A DNA stretch of 64,000 bases from assembly GCF_005049045.1 (NCBI RefSeq), contig NZ_SUPK01000001.1:62001-126000 (forward strand). Direction: 5' to 3'. The notes under the pieces were generated by a model that was given only the letters and a program-made list of their open reading frames with translations, was not told the DNA's origin and ran no database searches. This DNA is from Cohnella pontilimi (GTDB taxonomy: Bacteria; Bacillota; Bacilli; Paenibacillales; Paenibacillaceae). The number at the start of each line of letters is the position of its first letter. Within the stretch, counting starts at the first letter, position 1. This document shows, piece by piece, positions 1-9,372 of this stretch. Made by a program: the position numbers and the translations under genes.

Positions 1-779
1 ACTCGTGGAGAGGTGGCTATTCTACAGTATCCATTATACAGTTCACACTCGTCATTATTTTGTTTCTAACGCTGCCGCTATGGAAACGAATCGCTGTGAG
101 TCGTCAGCTTGAGCGTTCACAAAGTGAATTACAACAAGAGCGTGTCGAATCCGTGCCGCAGCCGGACGGGAAGGGCGCCAGAGCCAATGTGCTCCGGATC
201 AGAGGTGTCAAACCTACACTCATCGCCTTTTTGTTCTATTGCGGCGTTGAAGCAACGATAGGGCTATGGGGAGCAAGCTATCTGGTTGGTGCAAAAAGGA
301 TTACGGCGGAGACGGCCGCCGGATGGATTTCTTTATATTTTGGCGGAATAACAGTTGGAAGGCTGGTAACGGGCTTCATTACGCTGAAAGTACACAATCG
401 CGTGTTAATCCGGTGCGGTCAGTTGACGGCCATTGCAGGAGGGATAGTCCTTTTGCTTCCGTCGCCCATCTCATTTTCCCTGATTGGATTGATTTTGATT
501 GGACTTGGGCTTGCCCCCATCTATCCCGGGCTTCTTCATGAAACGCCAAGCCGGTTTGGGAGAGTAAATTCCGCGAGACTAATGGGGTATCAAATGGCTG
601 TCGCATATACGGGAACCACATTTCTTCCACCGCTTTTCGGAGTCATTGCCACCCAGACGAGCATTCACATATTCCCATTTGTTGTGCTTGCTTTCCTTAT
701 TTTCATGATGATGAACGCCGAGAAAGTAAATCGCATACTGGGCAACCGTTTAAGCTTGAATGAAGAGCCTCAACTTTGA
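1..779 (+). CDS. MFS transporter, C-terminal part (cut by window start)
   Basis: The reading frame is open from the first bases, so the gene begins outside the window; the TTG at 60 is internal. About 258 residues are visible. They start with a membrane segment, then a charged cytoplasmic loop (about residues 30-60), then several hydrophobic helices rich in Gly, Leu and Ile, the usual second half of a 12-helix major facilitator. The loop after the helix pair near 'GGITVGRLVTGF' has the Gly-Arg pattern of the MFS signature between helices 8 and 9. The family moves small solutes across the cytoplasmic membrane with a proton or ion gradient. It may belong to the sugar-type (FucP-like) group, but the substrate cannot be read from this part. 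Confidence 0.75.
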   Translation, partial: SWRGGYSTVSIIQFTLVIILFLTLPLWKRIAVSRQLERSQSELQQERVESVPQPDGKGARANVLRIRGVKPTLIAFLFYCGVEATIGLWGASYLVGAKRITAETAAGWISLYFGGITVGRLVTGFITLKVHNRVLIRCGQLTAIAGGIVLLLPSPISFSLIGLILIGLGLAPIYPGLLHETPSRFGRVNSARLMGYQMAVAYTGTTFLPPLFGVIATQTSIHIFPFVVLAFLIFMMMNAEKVNRILGNRLSLNEEPQL

Positions 780-833
780 ACAGAAAGAATATCGAGGCAA
801 AGCTTTTGATAAAGATCGAAATGAGGTCACAGA

Positions 834-1703
834 ATGAAGACAGGGCACAAACAACCTACAGTATTAAAAAAAGTTTTACGGGGACTTGCTGTAATCATTG
901 GAGCATTCATAACTTCCTATGGACTTGAAGCCGTACTGATACCAAACAACGTATCCGACGGCGGTGTCACGGGTCTAAGCATCGTGGGATACGAGCTATT
1001 CGGAGTGCCGTTAGGAATCTTAATCGCGGTTCTGAATATACCGTTTATATTTTTAGGATACAAGCAGCTCGGTATAGATTTTGCGATCTATTCCGTACTC
1101 GGGATTGCTTCGCTGGCCGTTGGCACTGCTGTTATGCATCAAATTTCGCCCATCATTGAAAGCGATACGCTGCTGGTAACCGTTGTCGGCGGTATTATTA
1201 TCGGCTTTGGGATGGGTCTGGCCTTACGGAATGGCGGCGCATTGGACGGTATTGATATGTTAGCCGTGTTGCTTTCCCGAAAACTGCCTTTCGGTACCAG
1301 CGATCTTATCTTATTCTTGAATACGTTCGTGTTTATCGTCGTCTCGACCGTATTTGGCCTTCAAGGGGCTATATTGTCAGGTATCGCTTATTACATTGCT
1401 TCTAAAGTGATCCATATCGTGGAAGAAGGTTTAACCGGCGCGAAAACATTCAAAATTTTAACCAGATATCCCGAAATCATGGTGGAAACCATTCGTGACC
1501 GCTTGGGGCGCGGTGCTACATATAATCTCGTGGAAGGTGGATATTCCAACGAACAGTTCAAAGAAATTACTTGCGTCATTACCCGATTGGAAGATAGCAA
1601 AATGAAAGAAATCATCAACGAAATCGACCCGAATGCCTTTGTTATGGTATACGACGTTGCCGAAGTGAAAGGTGGAAACTTCAAGAAGCGCGATATTCAC
1701 TAA
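834..1703 (+). CDS. YitT family membrane protein (DUF161 + DUF2179)
   Basis: The 289-residue protein has five or six hydrophobic segments in its first about 200 residues, including a Gly-rich stretch 'GGIIIGFGMGLALRNGGALDG' region typical of YitT proteins. A soluble C-terminal domain of about 80 residues (DUF2179, ending near 'DPNAFVMVYDVAEVKGG') follows. Bacillales carry several paralogues of this family; their function is poorly defined. GAGGT lies about ten bases before the ATG. A strong hairpin terminator follows about 110 bases downstream, so this is probably the last gene of its transcript. The family is clear; no specific role is claimed. Confidence 0.9.
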   Translation: MKTGHKQPTVLKKVLRGLAVIIGAFITSYGLEAVLIPNNVSDGGVTGLSIVGYELFGVPLGILIAVLNIPFIFLGYKQLGIDFAIYSVLGIASLAVGTAVMHQISPIIESDTLLVTVVGGIIIGFGMGLALRNGGALDGIDMLAVLLSRKLPFGTSDLILFLNTFVFIVVSTVFGLQGAILSGIAYYIASKVIHIVEEGLTGAKTFKILTRYPEIMVETIRDRLGRGATYNLVEGGYSNEQFKEITCVITRLEDSKMKEIINEIDPNAFVMVYDVAEVKGGNFKKRDIH

Positions 1704-1817
1704 TGAGATCCGTTTCAATAAAGCCCGGGAATACGAAACAGAAGCACTGAACAAGCTCGCAGTACAAAAAGAGTGATTTTTGACAAAAATTTCTTCAAAA
1801 TTTTGATAGGAGTTTAC

Positions 1818-1857
1818 AAATAATAGAGGGCCAGTTTACTCTGGTCCTCTATTATTT
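1818..1857 (+). terminator. Hairpin terminator after yitT-type gene
   Basis: Seventeen bases (AAATAATAGAGGGCCAG) pair with the segment ending in TATTATTT across a six-base loop, with one G-U pair. The T-rich 3' arm gives weak U-tract character, and the AT-rich base of the stem would let it work in both directions. Confidence 0.7.
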
Positions 1858-1894
1858 AGTTTTGGGGGCATTAAAAATTAAGAGGAGGAGAATC

Positions 1895-4800
1895 ATGAGG
1901 AAGGTTGTTCGGAAGTATGTGTTGCTGCTGATGTTGACAGCTTTAAGCATGAGCTCGGTTTTTCCGGTTTTGCAAACGGTTCACGCAGCGGAAAGCACAG
2001 TCATCACGGTGGCACAAGCGATTGAGAACAATAGCGGTACGGCGACCGTCGAAGGGTATGTCGTCGCTCACACGAAAGGAACGAACAGTTACAATTTTAA
2101 CGCGCCATTCGCAGACGATTTCAATCTCGTATTAGCAGACGATCCTACGGAAAGAACGCCGGCGAAGCTGCTCCCCGTTCAGATTCCGGCATCGTTCCGC
2201 GCTCAGTTCGGGTTAAAGACCAATCCGGGGCTGACCGGCTCGAAAATTCGGGTGACCGGCACTCTTGGTGCCTATTTTACCGTTCCAGGACTGAAATCTC
2301 CGACGGCAATGGAAAATTTGGAGTCTCCCGATCCGAATCCGGTGCCGATTGAAATGACGATCGCCGAAGCAAAAGGTAAATTCGGAAAAACGGTCATCAT
2401 CCAAGGTGTCGTGACCGCGGACAACGCGGCCATCGGCGGCGGCAAATTGTCTACTTATATACAAGACGCAACGGGTGGAATCAACGTCTTTGACCCGGTG
2501 TCTGCCGATTTGAAGGAAGGCGACCTGGTTCGTATTACGGGCATCATCGACAGTTATAAGGGACTGACCGAAATCATACCTTCTGCCGGCGGCATCGAGA
2601 CGCTCCAGTCCGGTCAACCTCTGCCGGCGCCTCAATCCACGACGATTGCCGCTCTCCAAAATGCGGCGCAAGCCGAGCCGATGGAAGGGCAGTTGGTCAA
2701 GCTCATAGGCTTCGTGAAAGACATTCCGTCCACTCCGGCGGGCGGAGGCTATAATGTATCGCTCATCGATTCCGATTTTCGCGGACTGACCCTTCGAGTC
2801 ATGGAAGGCTCGGTCGATATGAACAGCCTGCAGGCAGGCAAGTGGTATGAAATCACCGGTATTTTGAGCCAATATGACAGCTACCAGGTGATTCCCCGCA
2901 AAACTGCTGATTTTTCGGCTTTAACGCCGCAACCGCCTGCTCCGAGCGCCGCGGGTGAATATGTTTCGGCCGTGGCAAGCATAGTGGACGGCGACACGAT
3001 CCATTTGACCACACCGGTTCTCGGCACGAGTAAAGTTCGGTTTGTAAATGTCGATACGCCCGAAACCTACCATACGCCGAAGAATGCGTTGGATCAAAAC
3101 CAACTCGACCACGGCCTGGCAGCCAAATCGTATCTTAATACGCTGCTCAAGCCGGGAGATGCCGTCACCCTGAAAGTCGGCCAAGAGGCGACGGACGATT
3201 ATGGACGCCTGCTGGCGCAAATCATCCGCAAATCCGACGGGATGAACGTGAACTTGGAAATGGTGAAAAAGGGGTATGCGGTATCCTACTTTATTTGGCC
3301 GATTGATGACTCTTTCGAAGCATACTCCCAAGCGGTGAAAGAAGCACGCGACGCGAAGCTGGGCATCTGGAGCGACACGAACCCGCTACAGGAGCTGCCG
3401 TTCGTGTTCCGTGCCCGCGAACAAGGCAAAGGGTTGCTGCGGTATGTCGGCAATTACTTCTCCAAAACTTATGTAACGCCTGATCAATGGTCTAGCGTTC
3501 CGGTTGAAGCGCGCGTGTTCTTCGCTTCCGCGCAGGAAGCCCAGAACAATGGTTACACCCCGGAAGGCAGCCAACAACCGAATGTGAAGGTCCAGCTGCT
3601 TGGCATGAACGATCTTCACGGAAAAATCGATGTCACGGCGACGGTTGCGACTCGTCCCGGCGTCAATTTCGGCCGTGCGGAATACTGGGCAGCCGCGCTT
3701 CGTGGGCGTGAAGCCACCAACCCGAACACCTTGCTGATCCATTCCGGCGATATGGTTGGAGGAAGCTCTCCGGTTTCGGCGCTGCTGCAGGACGAGCCGA
3801 CGGTGGAGATCATGAATGCGCTTGGATTCGACGTCGGTACGCTCGGCAACCACGAATTCGACGAAGGCGTGGACGAGATGCTTCGTCTGATCCACGGCGG
3901 CGATCACCCGAACGGGACGGCGAACTATAAAGGGATGAATTTCCCGGTCGTGGCTGCAAACGTGGAATATAAGGATACGGGCAAGCTGGTGCTGCCCCCT
4001 TATGTAATCAAGGAAGCGGGCGGACAGAAGATCGGCTTCATCGGTGTCGTCACGACCGCGGTTCCGAGCATCGTCATGCCGACTGGTATTACGAATGTGC
4101 GGTTTACGGACGAAGCGGCTGCGGTTAACAAATACGTTCCCGAACTTCAGGCACAGGGTGTGGAAGCGATTGTCGTGCTTGCGCATGTGCCGGGCGATCA
4201 AGACGGGACCTCCGCCAAAGGGGAAATCGCAGCGCTGGCCCATAACGTGAACGATGCGGTCGACATCATTTATGCCGCTCACAACCATGTGAAGCTGAAT
4301 GCCGTCGTGGACAATAAGCTGATCGTTCAAGCGTGGGAATACGGGGATGCGATCGTGGACATCGATTTGGAAATCGATCCGGCGACCCATGATATCGTGA
4401 AAAAGAGTGCGGAAATCGTGGACGTGATCCAATCGGAGCTTACGCCGGATCCGGAAGTAGCCGCCATTTTGAAGAAGTACGAAGACATGGTGGCATCTAA
4501 AGTGAATGCTGTAGTGGGAACGAACGAAGTCGCCATGACCAAAGGTTATCCAACCAAGGGAGTCCTTGGCGACAATGCGCTTGGAAACATGATCGCCGAC
4601 GGAATGAAGTACGAGATGAACAGCGATTTTGCCTTGATGAACGGGGGAGGAGTCCGGGACAATCTCGATGCAGGACCGATTACGTGGGGCGAGCTGTTCA
4701 ACATTCAGCCGTTCGCCAACACGCTCGTCCGTGTAGACGTGACCGGGGCGCAATTCAAAGAAATATTGGAAGCGATGATCAGCCCGCAATATGGTCCGGA

Positions 4801-5824
4801 TTCGTTCATCGGCGGCGCTCGTTATACTTGGGACACCCGAACGAACAAAATCGTCAATCTCGTACTGGACAACGACCAACCGATCGATCCTCAAGCGATC
4901 TATTCGCTTACAGTCAACAATTTTATGTACAACCAATCGACCGGCAAATACAAGCTGATTTCGGAATACGGCAAAAATGTCGTGCAAGGACCTGAAGACA
5001 TTACGGGTACCGTGAATTTCGTGAAAAGCTTTACCGCTCCGCTTCACTACGAAGCGGAAGGCCGGATCAGCACGGATATTACCGCTCCAGTGACGGAAGC
5101 GAACATCGACGGCATTGTTGGAGATGAGCAATACAACAAAACCGACGTGAACGTCACCCTCACGGCAACGGATGGATCCGGCATCGGCGTTAAACAGTCG
5201 CAGTACCGGATCAATGACGAACAGTGGCAGCCTGTTTCAAACGGTACATTCACCGTGGGTACCGAAGGAAGAAACGTGGTCGCGTATCGTTCCGTTGATC
5301 TTGTCGGCAATGTCGAGCAGGAGAAACAGTTCGTTGTCTTGATTGACAAGACGGCGCCGGTGATCAAGAATCCCGGGGATCTTACCTTGTATCCGTATGA
5401 CGGCCTTTCGCTCTCCTTGTCTGCTTCCGACAACCTTAGCGGATTGCAGGAGCTTAAGGTGTTCGTGGACGGAATTCCGGCGGAAAATCCTCTGAATATC
5501 GCGCCTTTCGTATTGGCCCATGGGAATCATACGGTGAAAGTTGTTGCGCTCGATAAGGCGGGCAACCAAAGCGAACTCGCCTTCACGATTATGGTCGCTA
5601 TGGACTTCGGCCATTTTGACGAGTTGATCACCGCCGGTGCGGACAACGGGAAGATCGACAATCAGGGAATCGTGAACAGCCTGCTGGAAAAGGTGAAGTC
5701 GGGAGCTTGGAAAGCTCTCGCGAACGAGGTGAAAGCTCAATCCGGCAAGCACATCGACAAATCGTTCGCAGACTTCCTTTTGAAAGAAATTGAGTTTTTG
5801 CTGTCGGGCGACCAAGCAGCGTAA
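1895..5824 (+). CDS. Secreted YhcR-like nuclease / 5'-nucleotidase with FIMAH domain
   Basis: The 1309-residue protein starts at the ATG at 1895, after AGAGGAGGAG; an upstream TTG in frame has no such site. Order: signal peptide (1-33, ending VHAAE); OB-fold-type domains (about 35-340); thermonuclease-like domain with 'VDGDTIHL' near 363 and 'VDTPET'; calcineurin-like phosphoesterase with 'GMNDLHGK' near 570, 'GNHEFDEG' near 650 and 'AHNH' near 796; 5'-nucleotidase C-terminal domain with 'NGGGVRDN' near 915; Ig-like repeats (about 1060-1235); a C-terminal FIMAH-type module (about 1237-1303). The order resembles B. subtilis YhcR, a wall-associated nonspecific nuclease that yields nucleosides and phosphate. 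Unlike YhcR, no LPxTG-type sorting signal is visible at the C-terminus. Likely role: extracellular nucleic-acid scavenging. Confidence 0.92.
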   Translation: MRKVVRKYVLLLMLTALSMSSVFPVLQTVHAAESTVITVAQAIENNSGTATVEGYVVAHTKGTNSYNFNAPFADDFNLVLADDPTERTPAKLLPVQIPASFRAQFGLKTNPGLTGSKIRVTGTLGAYFTVPGLKSPTAMENLESPDPNPVPIEMTIAEAKGKFGKTVIIQGVVTADNAAIGGGKLSTYIQDATGGINVFDPVSADLKEGDLVRITGIIDSYKGLTEIIPSAGGIETLQSGQPLPAPQSTTIAALQNAAQAEPMEGQLVKLIGFVKDIPSTPAGGGYNVSLIDSDFRGLTLRVMEGSVDMNSLQAGKWYEITGILSQYDSYQVIPRKTADFSALTPQPPAPSAAGEYVSAVASIVDGDTIHLTTPVLGTSKVRFVNVDTPETYHTPKNALDQNQLDHGLAAKSYLNTLLKPGDAVTLKVGQEATDDYGRLLAQIIRKSDGMNVNLEMVKKGYAVSYFIWPIDDSFEAYSQAVKEARDAKLGIWSDTNPLQELPFVFRAREQGKGLLRYVGNYFSKTYVTPDQWSSVPVEARVFFASAQEAQNNGYTPEGSQQPNVKVQLLGMNDLHGKIDVTATVATRPGVNFGRAEYWAAALRGREATNPNTLLIHSGDMVGGSSPVSALLQDEPTVEIMNALGFDVGTLGNHEFDEGVDEMLRLIHGGDHPNGTANYKGMNFPVVAANVEYKDTGKLVLPPYVIKEAGGQKIGFIGVVTTAVPSIVMPTGITNVRFTDEAAAVNKYVPELQAQGVEAIVVLAHVPGDQDGTSAKGEIAALAHNVNDAVDIIYAAHNHVKLNAVVDNKLIVQAWEYGDAIVDIDLEIDPATHDIVKKSAEIVDVIQSELTPDPEVAAILKKYEDMVASKVNAVVGTNEVAMTKGYPTKGVLGDNALGNMIADGMKYEMNSDFALMNGGGVRDNLDAGPITWGELFNIQPFANTLVRVDVTGAQFKEILEAMISPQYGPDSFIGGARYTWDTRTNKIVNLVLDNDQPIDPQAIYSLTVNNFMYNQSTGKYKLISEYGKNVVQGPEDITGTVNFVKSFTAPLHYEAEGRISTDITAPVTEANIDGIVGDEQYNKTDVNVTLTATDGSGIGVKQSQYRINDEQWQPVSNGTFTVGTEGRNVVAYRSVDLVGNVEQEKQFVVLIDKTAPVIKNPGDLTLYPYDGLSLSLSASDNLSGLQELKVFVDGIPAENPLNIAPFVLAHGNHTVKVVALDKAGNQSELAFTIMVAMDFGHFDELITAGADNGKIDNQGIVNSLLEKVKSGAWKALANEVKAQSGKHIDKSFADFLLKEIEFLLSGDQAA

Positions 5825-5839
5825 ATCGGATATGAAACA

Positions 5840-5879
5840 GAAGCGGAAACGGGATACTCCCGGCTTCCGCTTCTTTTTT
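5840..5879 (+). terminator. Rho-independent terminator
   Basis: GAAGCGGAA and CGGG pair with CCCG and TTCCGCTTC around a short loop, followed directly by TTTTTT. It ends the secreted nuclease gene. Confidence 0.9.
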
Positions 5880-5950
5880 GTTTGCAAGTGAGAAAAATGG
5901 GCATACTCCCAGAATCTGACACGAAATCGAGTCGCAAGGGAGTGACTAAA

Positions 5951-7498
5951 ATGAGCACCAACGAACCCTCCGAATCCGGGCTGCCGCAGTATCCGCAATC
6001 CTATTGGCTCGCCTCGGCGGAAGTTCCGCAATTCGAGAAGTTGACGAAGGACATCACCGTAGACGTCGCTGTGGTTGGAGGAGGCATAACCGGCATTACA
6101 CTGGCCTTTCTGCTGGCCAAAGAAGGAAAAAAGGTCGCGATTCTGGAAGCCGGCCTCATCATGAACGGCACAACCGGTCACACGACCGCCAAAATCACGG
6201 CTCAGCACGATCTGATCTACGACGATTTGATTCGGTACGTCGGGGAGGAGAAAGCGCGGCTTTATTACTTGGCCAATCACGAAGCGTCAGCTTTCATCCG
6301 GCGCACTGTGGAGGAAAATGGGATTTCCTGCGACTTGACCGAAGAAGATTCGATTATTTACTCCACGAGCACGAACAGCATAGAGAAGATCGACAAGGAA
6401 TGGAAGGCCTACGAGAAGCTCGGCATACCCGGTAAACGAGTCGAGAGCACTCCGCTGCCTCTCGAAGTCAAAGCCGCCTTGGTCATGCCGCAGCAGGCGC
6501 GCTTTCACCCTGTGGCGTATTTGAAGCATCTGGTCCAAGAAATCGTCAAAGCCGGCGGGCAAATCTACGAAAATACGACGGCCATGACCGTGGAACACGG
6601 AACTTTCGCGAACAAAGTGAAAACGAAGGAAGGACACTATGTAGAAGCCCGCGATGTGGCGTCGTGCACGCATTTTCCGTTTTACGGAGCCGGCGGGTTT
6701 TATTTCGCCAGAATGTATCCGGAACGCGCATACGTGCTTGCGATCCCAAGGGAGAAGAGCGATCCGCCCGGCATGTACCTGAGTGCGGATAACCCGGTAC
6801 GTTCGATCCGTTCGGTGTCTTATAACGGTGAAGAACTGCTTGTGGTCGGCGGTGAGCGGCACAAAACGGGGCAAGGGGATTCCACGTTTAAGTATTATGA
6901 AGCCTTGGAAGCCTTCGTGCGGGAGACGTTCGGTCCACGCGAGATTCGGTACCGCTGGTCGGCGCAGGATTACACAACGCTCGACAAAATCCCATTTGTC
7001 GGCCGGGCCGTAAAAGACGAGCAGCATGCGTATATCGCGACAGGTTTCCGAAAATGGGGAATGACCAACAGTACGGCAGCCGCGCAGCTGCTCAAGGATT
7101 TGATACTCGGCGTCGACAACCGTTATGAAAAAGTGTACACGCCTTCCCGCTTCCATGCCGATCCGAGCGTCAGAGTATTCCTTGAAACAAACGCGGACGT
7201 CGCGAAGCATTTCGTGGGGGGCAAGCTCGAGTGGGAGACACGGGATCCGCAGGACCTCGCTCCGGATCAAGGCGCCGCTGTCCGGATCTACGGCAGACGC
7301 GCCGGTGCCTACCGGGATCCCGACGGCAAGCTTTATATCGTGGACACGACTTGTAAGCACATGGGCTGCGAAGTGGAATGGAACGACGCTGAACGGACGT
7401 GGGATTGTCCTTGCCATGGCTCGCGGTACAATTACCGGGGCGATGTGATGGAAGGGCCGGCGAAACAACCGTTGAAGCTGTTGAATCAGCCGGGATAA
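5951..7498 (+). CDS. FAD-dependent oxidoreductase with C-terminal Rieske domain (YhfW-like)
   Basis: The 515-residue start is the ATG at 5951 preceded by AAGGGAG; an upstream in-frame ATG overlaps the terminator. The N-terminal DAO-type FAD domain carries 'VVGGGITGI' near residue 41 and a second conserved block 'HTTAKITAQHDLIYDDL' region. The last about 90 residues form a Rieske [2Fe-2S] domain with both ligand pairs: 'CKHMGC' near 468 and 'CPCHGS' near 486. This fusion matches B. subtilis YhfW. It probably oxidises a small amine or glycine-like substrate and passes electrons to the cluster, but the substrate is unknown. The gene stands alone between a terminator and the PKS operon, which begins 27 bases later and may be co-transcribed. 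Confidence 0.9.
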   Translation: MSTNEPSESGLPQYPQSYWLASAEVPQFEKLTKDITVDVAVVGGGITGITLAFLLAKEGKKVAILEAGLIMNGTTGHTTAKITAQHDLIYDDLIRYVGEEKARLYYLANHEASAFIRRTVEENGISCDLTEEDSIIYSTSTNSIEKIDKEWKAYEKLGIPGKRVESTPLPLEVKAALVMPQQARFHPVAYLKHLVQEIVKAGGQIYENTTAMTVEHGTFANKVKTKEGHYVEARDVASCTHFPFYGAGGFYFARMYPERAYVLAIPREKSDPPGMYLSADNPVRSIRSVSYNGEELLVVGGERHKTGQGDSTFKYYEALEAFVRETFGPREIRYRWSAQDYTTLDKIPFVGRAVKDEQHAYIATGFRKWGMTNSTAAAQLLKDLILGVDNRYEKVYTPSRFHADPSVRVFLETNADVAKHFVGGKLEWETRDPQDLAPDQGAAVRIYGRRAGAYRDPDGKLYIVDTTCKHMGCEVEWNDAERTWDCPCHGSRYNYRGDVMEGPAKQPLKLLNQPG

Positions 7499-7525
7499 CG
7501 CGGGTCATAAGAGCGGAGGAAAGGA

Positions 7526-8650
7526 GTGGCGCCTGTGGAACAGCCCAAATGGTCTGCAGAGATACTGGGTATCGGTACGGCGGTGCCTCCTCATCGCCTT
7601 GAACAAGAGGAAACGGCTGAGCGTCTCGCGGAAGCTCTGGCCGACGAGCCTAACGCGGCCCGCTGGGTCAAACGGATTTTTCGGCAGTGCGGCGTCCGAA
7701 CGAGGTACACTTGCGAACCGGATTTGCTTCAGCCGGGCCGTCAGAACCGTTATGTGTCGTATTCCCGTCCGGAGAGATTTCCTTCGACCGCAGAACGGAT
7801 GGAAACGTATCGGCGCGAATCGGTCCCGCTCGCATTGGAAGCCGCACGAACCGCACTTCGGGAGAGCGGGATGAATGCCTCAGAAGTCACCCACCTGATT
7901 ACGGTCAGTTGCACCGGATTTTTCCTGCCCGGATTGGACGCCGTGCTGGTTCCGCTACTCGGTCTGCAGCCGGATGTATACCGTTCGCCGCTTACTTTTT
8001 TGGGCTGCGGGGCAGGGTTGACGGCGATCCGGGTCGCCCGGGATCTAACCGCAGCCAATCCGTCGGCGAGGGTTCTGATTATTTGCGTGGAGCTATGCAC
8101 GCTGCACATTCAGCCGTCCTCCGATCGGGAGGCACTGTTCGGAGCGTCGTTTTTCGGAGACGGCGCATCCGCATGTGTCATCGCGCCCACAGGTCTTGTG
8201 CATCACCGTGGAAGCTTCCTGCTCGGTCAAGGACGAGCGAAGTTACTTGCGGATACTTCGGACGATATGGTGTGGAAGGTCGGGAATCATGGCTTCCATC
8301 TGTACTTGTCGCCGGAAATTCCGAAGCGGATTGGTAGACTTGTCCCGCCGGAAATAGAAGGGATTCAGTCGGCGCCGCCATTGCTTTGGGCGATCCATCC
8401 GGGTGGGCGGGGCATTCTCGACGAGCTGCAGGAAGCATGCCGCATCGCGGATGCCCAGATCGAAGCGAGCCGATCGGTGTTAAGCCGTTACGGGAATTTG
8501 TCCTCCGCCACCTTGTTGTTTGTGCTGCGGGAAATTCGGGAGCGGATTTCGAACGGCTTGCAAGAAAGGGGAGAAGGCTGGGCGCTTGCGTTCAGCCCGG
8601 GGTTAACGGCCGAGTGGGTGCATATCGGTTTCCAGTCGGACGTATGTTGA
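7526..8650 (+). CDS. Type III polyketide synthase (chalcone synthase family, BpsA-like)
   Basis: The 374-residue length is usual for the family. The catalytic triad is visible: Cys in 'SCTGFFLPGLD' near 129, His in 'WAIHPGGRG' near 291 and Asn in 'RYGNLSSAT' near 323. Such homodimeric enzymes extend a starter acyl-CoA with malonyl-CoA to alkylpyrones or alkylresorcinols. A GTG at 7526 and another at 7535 are both possible starts; GGAGGAAAGGAG covers both. The next gene's ATG overlaps the stop (ATGTTGA), and the third gene overlaps the second, so all three are probably translated together. In B. subtilis BpsA makes triketide pyrones from fatty acyl-CoA. The substrate here is inferred, not seen. 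Confidence 0.92.
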   Translation: MAPVEQPKWSAEILGIGTAVPPHRLEQEETAERLAEALADEPNAARWVKRIFRQCGVRTRYTCEPDLLQPGRQNRYVSYSRPERFPSTAERMETYRRESVPLALEAARTALRESGMNASEVTHLITVSCTGFFLPGLDAVLVPLLGLQPDVYRSPLTFLGCGAGLTAIRVARDLTAANPSARVLIICVELCTLHIQPSSDREALFGASFFGDGASACVIAPTGLVHHRGSFLLGQGRAKLLADTSDDMVWKVGNHGFHLYLSPEIPKRIGRLVPPEIEGIQSAPPLLWAIHPGGRGILDELQEACRIADAQIEASRSVLSRYGNLSSATLLFVLREIRERISNGLQERGEGWALAFSPGLTAEWVHIGFQSDVC

Positions 8651-9372
8651 CAAGCCGCGATCAGGAGCCTGAACTCATGGACGATTTCAGCATAGGCGGC
8701 GAGGAGCTGCGCGAAGCGTTACGCCATCTGCGCACGTTGAACCGTATATTCGGTGCCTCAGGTCCGGTGTTGTCCGGCGTGCGAAACTTATGGACGACTG
8801 CCGGCAGGCCGTCCTGCTTGACGGTGCTGGACGTCGGGGCCGGCTCCGGCGATACGAATCAGCAGCTGCTTCGCTGGGCGCGTAGAGAGCGCATCCGGTT
8901 GAGACTCGTGCTGATGGACAAAACCGAGGAAGCGTTGAAAGAAGCTCGGGCACTGTATGCGGATGATCCAAGCGTGGAAATTACGCAGGGCGACCTCTTC
9001 CTGCTGCCGGAAAAAGCCGCGGACATTGTGACGGCGAGCCAACTGCTGCATCATTTTGGAACGGATGAATTGACCCATGCCGTTCAAAGAATGTCGGCGG
9101 CGTCTCGAATCGGAATCGTCATATCGGATATTCACCGGCATCCGGTCGCCTGGGCGACCGTTTGGCTCATGACCCGACTTTTGACACGCAACAGGTATAT
9201 CCGGCATGACGGTCCCCTCTCGGTGGCCAAAGGATTCCAGGCAGGGGATTGGGCTCGGCTGCAGGAAGAAACGGGGATTCCCCTCGACGTCCGGTGGAAA
9301 GCAATGTTTCGGTACGTGGTAACCGCTCAATCCAATGACGGGGAGAGGGATGGGCGTGCACAGCGATTTTGA
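8644..9372 (+). CDS. SAM-dependent methyltransferase of PKS operon
   Basis: The ATG at 8644 overlaps the PKS stop codon and gives 242 residues; a longer in-frame extension back to 8386 lies wholly inside the PKS gene and is rejected. Motif I of class I methyltransferases is seen as 'VLDVGAGSGDTN' near residue 61, with an acidic residue after beta-2 in 'LVLMDKTEEAL' and a post-motif 'ADIVTASQLLHHF'. The best guess is O- or C-methylation of the polyketide made by the upstream enzyme. The end overlaps the next gene by about 20 bases. UbiE/coenzyme-Q-type methyltransferases are the closest general group. Confidence 0.85.
   Translation: MLTSRDQEPELMDDFSIGGEELREALRHLRTLNRIFGASGPVLSGVRNLWTTAGRPSCLTVLDVGAGSGDTNQQLLRWARRERIRLRLVLMDKTEEALKEARALYADDPSVEITQGDLFLLPEKAADIVTASQLLHHFGTDELTHAVQRMSAASRIGIVISDIHRHPVAWATVWLMTRLLTRNRYIRHDGPLSVAKGFQAGDWARLQEETGIPLDVRWKAMFRYVVTAQSNDGERDGRAQRF

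Noticed and set aside
3386-5131. 581-codon open frame on the minus strand
   Set aside because: It lies wholly inside the secreted nuclease gene, is rich in Arg/His/Val, has no ribosome site and no domain; a codon-bias shadow.
8386-8643. N-terminal extension of the methyltransferase
   Set aside because: It lies entirely in the PKS coding region in another frame; the ATG overlapping the PKS stop is the natural start.
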